DNA of 64,000 bases from Cyrtodaria siliqua (lineage: Eukaryota > Mollusca > Bivalvia > Adapedonta > Hiatellidae), in NCBI GenBank assembly GCA_037043455.1, contig JAWPHD010000094.1:496001-560000 (forward strand). The letters run 5' to 3'. Below, piece by piece: positions 55,476-64,000 of the stretch. The notes beneath the pieces are model-generated. The model worked only from the letters and a program-made list of their open reading frames with translations, was not told where the DNA came from and made no database searches. The position numbers and the translations under genes are program-made. How positions within the stretch are numbered: position 1 is the first letter of the stretch; every line of letters starts with the position of its first letter.

Positions 55476-57040
55476 CGCGTTAGTCCAGCAACCCTCCTTC
55501 GGTATTATCCAATTTATTATTCAGGGCAACCTAATACCTTAGTCCAGATAAGCCATGCATACACATCTAGGGAAAACCTACCATTGTCTTGAAATGTCAT
55601 TAATTTTAAGCACGTTTTGCACAAATCTTAAAAATGTTTTATTGATTAATTTGTTGCTGTAATATGTTCTCAGAATGAAGGAGTCAAAGAAAAACAACAC
55701 TTTTTTTTGCGGAAAATATGATCTGAATTTTACTCGCCAGTAGGCCTACTGTAGCGAGGGACATGCGTTTCCGAAAACCGCAAAGTATACGTGTCACCGT
55801 TGTAAATGCATTGTTTTTCAGACAAGATTTAAGCATTCAAACGGCCGTTTTTTCTCAAAATAATTAGTTTTCCTTAAAGTAGAATGATTAAACTCTACAA
55901 TGATATCTAATTTGTAAACTTTAATTATCGATAAAGTAGTTTTTATTGATCTAAGCTTACACCCATGCCCAGTCAATAAACGTAAAATCGCACCTTGCGG
56001 AAGTTGCGCAAGTGGAAGGTCGGCATGCTTAACTCGTGACTGTGGCTTAAACAATCAAGATACAGGAAAAATGTCATCTGAAAGAGCTAAGATTGGCCTT
56101 TCTAATGGTATTTTTAAAAATGGGAAATTCCTGAAAATAGCCCCGATGCAGCTTCTGAAGTCTTCGCCAATTTCCGTACTCGGTAATAGTGGCTCGGAAA
56201 GTATTGGGTGCCGCTCAATGACTTTTTGCATCAAAATGCAGCATTTGGTTCGGTTTTCGATTGTAGCTCTCCGCAAAATAGTGCTCTTTTACATAATGTT
56301 GTATTGATGAAAATATTGCAGATTTATGAGTGATTTTGATCAATTTCTTGATATTTTATTGCTATGACCGATACATTATACTTTTTAACAAAATAAATCC
56401 CCAAATATGTGTAGTTGAAATCAAGACGTTTCGGCCCCAAACAGTTGGTTCGGTCCCAAACAGTTCGTTCCATATAATGACTGATAGTTTGAAAGCATTA
56501 CTTTTGTTGAGTTTTCCAAATATATACTTTAATATTACGGTTGAATTGAAGGGAAAGGAGGAAGAGACATTGTAATTATGATTATATCATAGTATGGGAG
56601 TGATTGTTTACCGTATTGTCAGTCGAGAGTGTTATGTCAGCTGCATGCATATATGAACTTGATATTGTATCAGTAAATCAATTAATAAAACTCTAAACAA
56701 AGAAAGATATGACTCATGAAGTCCATACTGACGTCCATGGTACTTGATATATTGTTAAATTACGTTTATATGGTCTGCAGGTATATATTTTTACTCCAAT
56801 TCACAGACATTAGGATACACCTTTGACATGAGGGTTAGTTTATTGCAAGATATAGATCTTATACATATATCATCTAGTGAAAACATTCCAGATATCATAT
56901 ATTTAATATAAACAATATGAAATAGTTTATTTAACACTATTCCTATGTGATCAATGATTACATCAAATGTATTTATTTTATAAGGGCTATATCAGGCTTT
57001 TCTAGAAGCATCAAACATTTTTAAAATGTTTCAATTTCAA
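55476..57040. other. Non-coding stretch
   Basis: Short open frames on both strands near 55818-56307 lack domains or splice context. Nothing else is supported. Confidence 0.5.
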
Positions 57041-57048
57041 TCGGAGGC

Positions 57049-57655
57049 TCTAGTGTGTTTTACAAAAGATGGTTTACAGGAGGAATAACTTTTATCAATG
57101 ACATTTTAAACAAAAATGGAAATCTTTATTCATACATAGAATTGAATGAACACTATAATATACAGTCCAATTTTCTTGAATATGAAGGTATTGTAACTGC
57201 TGTCAGGAATTATTTGGCAAACCTGAATATTGTGCATCTGGCCTGTAACAGCCAAAAACCCTATTCGTCCACTAATCCTATCCTTAATTCTACAAAATGA
57301 GAAAGGCTGTCGAAACATATATTACATCATGATTAGAAATAATGTATATCCCAAAGCATTAAGTAAATGGAAACATGAAGTAGTTAGTGTTCCAAACTTT
57401 GAATTTGAAAGATTATATGCATTACCTTATAAAATAACAAAATATCCTAAGTTACCTTGGTTCAATTTAGATACTTGGAACAAATTACCTTTTATCTAAA
57501 ATGGATATTATTAATAACGATATGTGCAGCTTTTGCAAAAATACACCTGAAACTATCCAACATCTGTTTTGGAACTGTGAAACAGTAAAAGAATTCTGGT
57601 CAAATCTTCAAACTGATATTACCAAAAAAAATGCAATACAGCATTTGTAACTTTA
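57049..57655 (+). pseudogene. L1-like LINE 3' fragment (reverse-transcriptase tail and zinc knuckle)
   Basis: The frames 57055-57300 and 57230-57499 are shifted parts of one polyprotein C-terminus, with RWFTGGITFINDILNKNGNL typical of L1/Tx1-like elements. A third frame from about 57500 has CSFC..PETIQHLFWNCETVKEFW, the zf-RVT zinc knuckle pattern. The polymerase core is absent, so this is a 5'-truncated dead copy. A SINE follows within 40 bp. Confidence 0.72.
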
Positions 57656-57690
57656 ACAGAAACAGATATTTTTATTTGGAAATAGTAAAT

Positions 57691-57952
57691 TTGGTAGCGC
57701 GGCGGATTTGTAACCGGAGGCCCCGGGTTCAATCCTCCTTGGCGCTTCTGAGTTTCGTCGGTGTGTTCTTGACCAAGACACTTTCCCTTAGCCTCGTCCG
57801 TCGGATGGGGACGTAAACCGGGCAGTACCGTGTATCGGTCTATCCTCCGAGCACGTTAAAGAACCATAGGAATCTATTTGATAATAAGAGTAGTGCACGG
57901 TTCCCGGATTCCTATGTATGCTTCCCCTTTCTCTGGGGTAGCTGTACTAATG
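57691..57952 (+). mobile_element. tRNA-derived SINE with partial head
   Basis: Begins within the A box (TGGTAGCGCGGCGGATTTGT), has GGGTTCAATCCTCC (B box), then the family body GACACTTTCCCTTAGCCTCG and GTTAAAGAACCATAGGAATC. It is the same family as 19172-19482 and 5213-5452. The tail sequence is lost. Confidence 0.83.
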
Positions 57953-57959
57953 ATGAGTA

Positions 57960-58865
57960 GCAATGTATACATATTCTACAACGCCATGTATACGCCATGT
58001 ACGTCGCTGTTAATCAATGCACCTAATACATGTAATATAAACATTATCAAATCACTCGTATATTACACTCACTGAGTTATGCATGCACGCATGTCAACTA
58101 ATGACCACATTATACAACGCTATGCATACGCGTCGAACATTTATCCTAGTCACTCATCTCATTAGTAACTAATGTTAACAATCGTGTATTACAATCACTG
58201 AGTTATACGCCAACGTTAACTAATGCACCTATTATCCCCTGTTATCAAATTAATATTGTTTTACAATTAATGATCAATTACAATAATTACATCTAATAAA
58301 GTAACTTCAAAATCATATGCTAGTTTAAAGTTAATGTTTGAGAAACATCAATGCTAACCGGATGTCGTAACCGCCAACCAAGATGGCGCCGCCCACTGAA
58401 TACAAATGTACGATAAAAGTTTTAATAAAATAAATACTAACCACATGTTGCCTGTGAATTTTGCCGTCCAACCTCTGCTACAAACAAAGTAACTATCGAT
58501 CAATCCCGACAAGAACTAGAAGACAATGAGTTTTATAGCAAACATTACGCCCAAACCATTATTTCCCCCGTTCAGTCAGTGACAAACGTGGCTAAATCTG
58601 CAGTATTGAATCTACACGAGAGGCCCCTTATACAATTTTGCCGTTTAAGGAAGATAGACCTATACGTTTACATGCATTAGCACACAACTTATTACACGGC
58701 CACTCTGGCGGCCACTTAAAATGTGCACGCTTTTACGTGTTACATGAATAGATCATGGATATTGTGAATTTGTTTCAACTTGAACAAAAGATTAGAGTGT
58801 AACGGACAACTTACAAGAGCTATGTATGACCAATACTCTCTACCCGTGACATTTTGTGACAACAT
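57960..58865. other. Non-coding stretch
   Basis: AT-rich, with loosely repeated words (TCACTGAGTTATGC, ACTAATGCACCTA) near 58010-58240 that may be a very degraded tandem repeat. CCAAGATGGCGCCGCCC at 58378 resembles a YY1-type promoter motif, but no exon was found beside it. Confidence 0.45.
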
Positions 58866-58867
58866 GC

Positions 58868-59862
58868 TACTACTGAAGTTGAGACAACATGGAACAGAAG
58901 TATGCTACTACTGAAGTGGAGACAACATTGTACAGGTGTAGGCTACTACTGAAGTGGAGACAACATGGTACATAAGTATGCTATTACTCCAGTGGAGACA
59001 ACATGGTACAACAGTAGGCTACTACTGAAGTGGAGACAACATGGTACAGGTGTAGGCTACTACTGAAGTGGAGACAACATAGTACATAAGTATGCTATTA
59101 CTCCAGTGGAGACAACATGGTACAACAGTAGGCTACTACTGAAGTGGAGGCAACATTGTACAGGTGTAGGCTACTACTGAAGTGAAGACAACATAGTACA
59201 GCAGTAGGATACTAAGCAGTAGGATACTACTGAAGTGGAGACAACATGGTACAGCCGTATGCTACTACTAAAGTGGAGACAACATGGTACAGAAGTAGGC
59301 TACTACTGAAGTGGAGACAACATGGTACAGCTGTATGCTACTACTGAAGTGGAGACAACATGGTACAGCAGTAGGCTACTACTAAAGTAGAGAGAACAGG
59401 GTACAGAAGTAGGCTACTACTGAAGTCGAGACAACATGGTACAGCAGTAGGCTAATACTGAAGTGGAGACAACATGGTACAGCAGTAGGATACTACTAAA
59501 TTGGAAACAACAGTGTACAAAAGTAGGCAACTACTGAAGTATAGACAACATGGTACAGAAGTAGGCTACTACTGAAGTGGAAACAACATGGTACAGCTGT
59601 AGGCTACTTCTGAAGTGTAGACAACATGGTAAAGCAGTATGTTACTTCTGAAGTGGAGACATCATGGTACAGAAGTAGGATACTACAGAAGTGGAGACAA
59701 CATGGTACAGCAGTAGGCTACTACTGAAGTGGAGACACCATGGTACTGTAGTAGGCTACTACTGATATGTAGACAACATTGTACAGAAGTGGGCTACTAC
59801 TGAAGTGGAGACAACATGGCACAGCAGTATGCTACTACTCCAGTGGAGACAACATGGTGCAG
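58868..59862. repeat. 38-bp minisatellite, about 26 units
   Basis: The unit is GCTACTACTGAAGTGGAGAC plus AACATGGTACAGCAGTAG, spaced 38 bp. It is unrelated in sequence to the TAGAATACCATCG satellite of the same unit length. Some units have deletions near 59195-59220. Confidence 0.93.
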
Positions 59863-60289
59863 AAAAATACAACAGTATTATCTCCCTTGAATACCCGTGC
59901 CCTATAGATGAAGAAGTTGATAAATAAAAAACTCTTTTCTAAATTTCACAGGATACATGGATTCATCTTTACCAGGCTCTAAATCTACAGCATTTTAGGA
60001 AGAGATCACAGAAAAATTCATGTTGATTTCTAGCTAATTCTGCCTCATTTTACAAATCATGGTCTAATCACCACGGGGTTGTAATTTTGTCTAAATTGTT
60101 ATAGGTGTCACGCAAACATGAAATTTAAAAACATTCAATCAGGTAAATATTTGTTAATTGTGTTTTAAATTGCAGATATTGAATCAATGACGAATTTAAG
60201 CATAAATACATGTTGTAAATTTTGTTTATCTCTATGCCACGAACAAACACATTACAATGGGACTTTATGGAAATTTAATTGTGTATGAG

Positions 60290-60770
60290 ACGTTATGCCC
60301 CGTTCTCACCGCCGATCTGAGTACCTCGATCAAACTCGATCAAACTCGATTATGCGGTCTTGAAATGATCTACCTCGGTCTGCAGTGGGGTCCCGCCCGG
60401 TCTGCAGAGGTCTACCTTGGTCGGTAGCGGTCGGGGTTTCAACACGATTGTTTTTTACATGTCAACAAAATCCGTGTAGCGATCGAGTAGCCAGACGGTC
60501 TGGAAGCGGTCTGAAATACATCCTGTAGCGCTCTGGTAAACTCGTGTACAAAATCTAGTTCGTCGGGAAGACATCCGGTCACATATTTTTACCGATCTGT
60601 ACTCGACCAACTAGACCTGTACACGACCTGTACTCGGCCTTGTGCGACCCCAATCAGATGCATTTACTCGATCAACTCGATCATTTGCAGACCGCACCCG
60701 ATCTCTACTCGAACATACACGACTTCCACCCGATCATACCCGACCATACCCGACCACCTGGATGTACGTC
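60290..60770. repeat. Subterminal-type array of short CGATC/CTCG words
   Basis: GC-richer than its surroundings. It is full of short related words in direct and inverted form: CTCGATCAAACTCGATC, GGTCTACCTTGGTCGGTAGC, then GTACTCGACCAACTAGACC, ACTCGATCAACTCGATC and CCCGATCATACCCGACC. The left half is enriched for one orientation and the right half for the other. Such arrays near a coding start suit the subterminal transposase-binding region of a DNA transposon, or a promoter. It precedes the ATG at 60851 by about 80 bp. Confidence 0.5.
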
Positions 60771-61411
60771 ACAGCGGACGTTTTGGCGGTTTTTTCCATA
60801 ACTTGCCGGGATTCCATCGAAGCTACATCTACCTTCTGCTACAAGTCACCATGCCAAGGGGAAGAAAGAAGAGCCCAGCCGCTGTCTACATTGATGATGA
60901 GTCCGCCGAGGACAGCAGGTCGCCGTCGCCGTCGCCCGCAGAAGTGCCCCCAGAAGTGCCCAAAACCCAGAAGGGGACGGGCAAGAAGGGGGAAGACCAG
61001 CACTGCTGCCTATAGTGAGAACTCTCCTGCCAAGAATACAAGGACATAGACCAGCCATGTCTCTCCTGAGAAAGAGGTAAATTCCTATATGTTTTACATA
61101 TGCTATAAATGTATTTAAGAATATTATTGATGTAGTTATTATTGTACCTTTATAATTTTGTTTAATTATATTATTATATATTGTAACAAACTGTTGTCTG
61201 TTGTCATTTTCATTGTTATTTATCCATATTTATTGATGACTGTTATTTTATTTTTTCAGGTTCCTGAGTCCAAGACCAGGAGGTCGATGAAGAGACCTCT
61301 AACACAGGAGGAGGAAGATGTACTGGTGGAATGGCTACAGGAAGAGTGTGATAATGGACCTTTCGAAACGGCCGAGCACGACACATACGAAATATTGCAG
61401 TCTCGGTTTGA

Positions 61412-61556
61412 TTGAGACTGTTCATGAGTGGTAGTGAAATTTGCTAGCTACCGCTCACGCCCTCTAGCCCCGGGTTGAGCAGAACTCAATATTCATAAAA
61501 TCGACAGCATACAATTTTAACCATCCCGAAGATGGCATGCATATGGCGGTGGACAT
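61412..61556 (-). repeat. Dispersed repeat copy 2, inside an exon
   Basis: Reverse-complement relative of 4873-5062 (GAGACTGTTCATGAGTGG, CCGCTCACGCCCTCTAGCCC, GAACTCAATATTCATAAAAT). It interrupts the DNA-binding domain exon and introduces a stop at its left edge. Confidence 0.72.
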
Positions 61557-61887
61557 GGAGTTATCCTTCAACTCTTTCCTCTACAACAAAGCATAAGCAG
61601 ACTTCAAGATGAAGGACAAAAAGGCCCGGACTTGGTTGGAGAAGGAGCAGCAGATGGGGTAGAACGCTGGTGACATCTCTCTGGTCTGGTAACCCAATAT
61701 GAGGACACAGTACTCGAAGCTGGTAAAGATGGGCACCAAGAGTGGCAGTTGCCTGCAGGAACGGACGGCGAGGCAGACCTGGCTGTTGGAGAAGTTGCCT
61801 TCATCAGACCTTACCTAATACAGCTGCGTCAACAGCGTGGTTCCACAGTAAGTAATTACAAATTAACTCATAACTTGTATAATATTG

Positions 61888-62139
61888 ATGCGCAAAAGGG
61901 CTCTTAATGCCTCTGCGTAAAGTGTCGTTCTGGATCAGCCTGTGCAGTCCGCACAGCCTAATCCGGGACGTCACTTTCCGCTTCTGGGTGATTTTCTGTT
62001 GCAAGAAGGTCTACTCTTAGTATAAATCCACTGGAAGCGGAAAGTGTCGTCCCGGATTAGCCTGTGCGGATTGCACAGGCTGATCCGGGACGACACTTTA
62101 CGCAGAGGCATTAAGAGCCCTTTTGCCACGTTGCGCATT
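61888..62139. mobile_element. MITE with long inverted repeats, copy 1
   Basis: Arms of about 90 bp (TGCGCAAAAGGGCTCTTAAT, GCGTAAAGTGTCG, GTCCGCACAG, CACTTTCCGC) face each other around about 60 bp of unrelated sequence. Each arm itself contains an inner inverted repeat (CAGCCTGTGCAGTCCGCACAG), so the element can form a cruciform. Confidence 0.85.
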
Positions 62140-63386
62140 ATATAGGATCTGGCATGAGTTGTCATTTCATATTAACTGTTATTAAACAAGTTCAGGAAAT
62201 GTTTTATTACACGAGCCTTGCCGAGCTTAATAACATTTTTCTGGACGAGTTTAATACAAGTTTATATGGAACGACAACGAGTGTCAGATTCTTTTCATCC
62301 CATGCCTAAATTGAACAGAAATTTGGGTTTTATTTCACGCAGAGTCCCTGTCCATGATGAAATGTACATCATGTCAATCACTTCAACTAGTCGTCTGAGC
62401 GTGCCAATGCAATAGACATCATAGGGCGTTTTTGCCATATATATAAAAAATACTTTCGGTGTTTTTGTCTGGACTGAAGTTGTTTGGTCGGTCTCCATTT
62501 GCTTTTGGATTGTTTTGTTTGGCGGGGAGGGATGGTGGTTTATCTCGTACTGGTTATGTCTACCGCATATTTCCTTTCTATTGCAGTTCGCTGAGAAGAG
62601 GAAGGAATTTGCTTCATCAGATGCCACAGACGAGGATGTTCTAGACGATGGATCGGACGCATCCGTCCAGTCGTCATCTGCAGCCAGCACACCTGCCCAG
62701 CGTCCCAAAGCTGCCCGCCTCCTCGTCAGTTCGCTTAATGAAGAGCTGTCATCACTTAAAGACTCCATGACTGGGAACCAGGACAAGGTAGCCAGCACTG
62801 GCCAGTTCTTAGTTCACATGATGAGAGATATGACCGAGTCCACGAGGCAGGAGTTCATACTGACAGTTACAAAGATGGCGATAGAAGCAGTGCAGAGTGA
62901 TAAGGCAGACCTGGCTAGGCAGTATCAGCAGGAGGTGCAACAGCAGCATGTTTTTACAGTGCCCACCAGACGCCCTCCGCCGTCAGCAGCTGCAGGGTCC
63001 GCCAGCCAGCTCCAGCCAGTTATGTATCACGACCAGCAGCTACAGCAGGACTTCCAGTTGGCCACCGACATCGCCGCCTCTGCGCCGCCAGCACACATCA
63101 CACCACGGTTGAGCAGCTACCGCCATCTCCAACCACCCAACGTCCACCCAGTGTTTATACCATCATCATCGACATCACCATCGACCAGCTCCATCATCCG
63201 GCAGGCAATGACAACTGCATCGATCCCCAACACCAGCTACAACACCAGCTTCAACGTTGATACCTTTGAGGCCAACCTAGAAACTCTACCCAGACCAGCT
63301 GGAAACATCCAGTCCGAAGGACCCGGATTGGACTCGTTGTTTTAGTGCATTGAGAACTTTATTTTTTTAAATATATTTGGTGTTAG

Positions 63387-63562
63387 CAAATATGTTTGCT
63401 AACACCAAATATACTGAAGAAATAAATCAAGTTATTTGTACTTAGATAAGAAGAAAACTTAGAATGAAAATGAATAAGAAGAAAACTTAGAATCTTTTTT
63501 TATTAAAGTGCAAATAACAATATTTTTTTCTTCAATATATTTGGTGTTAGCAAATATATTTG
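63387..63562. mobile_element. Small MITE, about 176 bp
   Basis: Terminal inverted repeats of about 36 bp: CAAATATGTTTGCTAACACC at the left, and GGTGTTAGCAAATATATTTG at the right. An extra partial arm at 63372-63390 makes a perfect 19-bp palindrome with the left end. Inside, AGAAGAAAACTTAGAATG is duplicated. Confidence 0.72.
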
Positions 63563-63824
63563 AGGCGCAACGTTGGAAAACCTGGCTTATTGCATCTGCG
63601 TAAAGTGTCGACCCGGATCATTCTGTGCAGTCCGCACAGGCTAATCCGGGTCGACACTTTCCGCTACCGGGGGATAGATGGGTAGAGTGATCCTTCTTGA
63701 AACAGAAAATCATCCGGAGGCGGAAAGTGTCGGCCCGGATTAGCCTGTGCGGACTGCACAGGCTGATCCGGGACGACACTTTACGCAGATGCAATAAGCC
63801 CGGTTTTCCCACGACGTGCCTCAT
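63562..63824. mobile_element. MITE with long inverted repeats, copy 2
   Basis: Same family as 61888-62139: GCGTAAAGTGTCG, CAGTCCGCACAGGCTAATCC and GACACTTTCCGC arms in inverted order, with a different short middle (GGGGGATAGATGGGTAGAGT). It inserted directly beside the small MITE at 63387-63562. Confidence 0.85.
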
Positions 63825-63829
63825 TTAAA

Positions 63830-64000
63830 AACAAGAGGTGTCACTCGGAAGAGACATATGCCCCCGAAGTGGTGTGACCTTGACCTTCGAGGTAAGGACC
63901 TGGGTCTTGCGCGCGACACGTCGTCTCCATGTGGTGAACAATCATGCCAAGTTATTTTAAAATCCCCATGCACCAAAAAGTTATGGAATCGGACACGAAG
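63830..64000 (+). repeat. Start of another dispersed repeat, cut by the window end
   Basis: AACAAGAGGTGTCACTCGGA then GACATATGCCCCCGAAGTGG and TGACCTTGACCTTCGAGG. The opening ACAAGAGG resembles that of the repeat at 30338. I believe this type of sequence is common in bivalve genomes, but only one copy is visible here. Confidence 0.4.

Larger units (their letters stand above)
60851..63345 (+). pseudogene. AT-hook and MADF/SANT-like protein gene, interrupted
   Basis: Exon 1 (60851-61076) starts CACCATGCC and encodes an AT-hook-like PRGRKK followed by an acidic Ser-rich stretch; its end needs a frame change. Exon 2 starts 61260 after TTTTTTCAG and encodes the start of a MADF- or SANT-like DNA-binding domain (LTQEEEDVLVEWLQEECDNG) until a 145-bp repeat interrupts it at 61412. 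The rest (YNKA, ADFKMKDKKARTWLEKEQ) continues with stops to a donor near 61850. The last exon, 62588-63345, is open and encodes an acidic/Ser region, a helical Lys/Gln segment and a Gln/Pro/Ser-rich tail. Proteins of this type occur as hosts' regulators and as Myb-like partners of Harbinger transposases; the flanking array favours the latter. Confidence 0.5.

Noticed and set aside
58378..58395. YY1-like CAAGATGGCGCCG motif as a promoter
   Set aside because: No exon, TATA box or transcript feature found next to it.

Overview
The window looks like a piece of a bivalve mollusc nuclear genome. This is inferred from AT-rich DNA with introns, tRNA-derived SINEs, MITEs, several minisatellites, LINE and Gypsy debris, and a large dispersed repeat that begins GAGGGCCATGATGGCC. 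No search could be run, so the species is left open.

Layout. 1-7 kb: mostly non-coding, with SINE copies and a duplicated pair of small exons that can encode cationic Trp/Arg-rich peptides (5.7-6.06 kb). 7.3-18.5 kb: a run of minisatellites (29, 29, 42 and 47 bp units) with LINE and Gypsy fragments. 20.16-24.43 kb: a four-exon gene, read here as a secreted antimicrobial-peptide-like precursor (signal peptide, acidic pro-region, CX3C-X5-CX3C segment, then a Pro/Trp/Arg heptapeptide-repeat tail ending in GKKK). 24.65-30.06 kb: a 38-bp satellite. 30.2-33.5 kb: a decayed THAP-plus-DDE transposase gene split by a dispersed repeat. 34.58-35.31 kb: a second copy of part of intron 1 of the peptide gene. 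35,667-50,257: a complete but decayed Polinton/Maverick with inverted terminal repeats and a perfect 6-bp target duplication (CATGTT). 51.7-55.5 kb: the rest of the second peptide-gene copy (exons 2-4, no exon 1 seen), whose tail has become a long Pro/Arg-rich peptide, followed by the same 38-bp satellite. 57-60 kb: L1-like LINE tail, SINE and another 38-bp minisatellite. 60.3-63.35 kb: a decayed multi-exon gene for an AT-hook/MADF- or SANT-like protein, with MITEs around it.

How the parts relate. The two peptide genes are paralogues made by a segmental duplication that includes introns, 3' UTR and satellite. Exons 2 and 3 barely changed while exon 4 was rebuilt from different repeat units. 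The Polinton sits in what corresponds to intron 1 of the second copy. Inside the Polinton nearly all canonical genes are recognisable: protein-primed-type polymerase B, integrase with chromodomain, packaging ATPase, adenain-like protease, major and minor capsid proteins, a fibre-like protein and a phospholipase A2 domain. Many carry stops or frame changes. Seven of its genes have TCTA in an AT-rich setting 12-17 nt before the ATG, which resembles the promoter motif reported for the virophage Mavirus and its giant-virus partner CroV.

The main candidates for undescribed biology are the two peptide-precursor genes with swapped effector exons, the tandem cationic exons at 5.7-6.06 kb, the shared TCTA promoter element in an animal Polinton, and a 35-bp perfect hairpin in its capsid gene that looks like a template-switch mutation.
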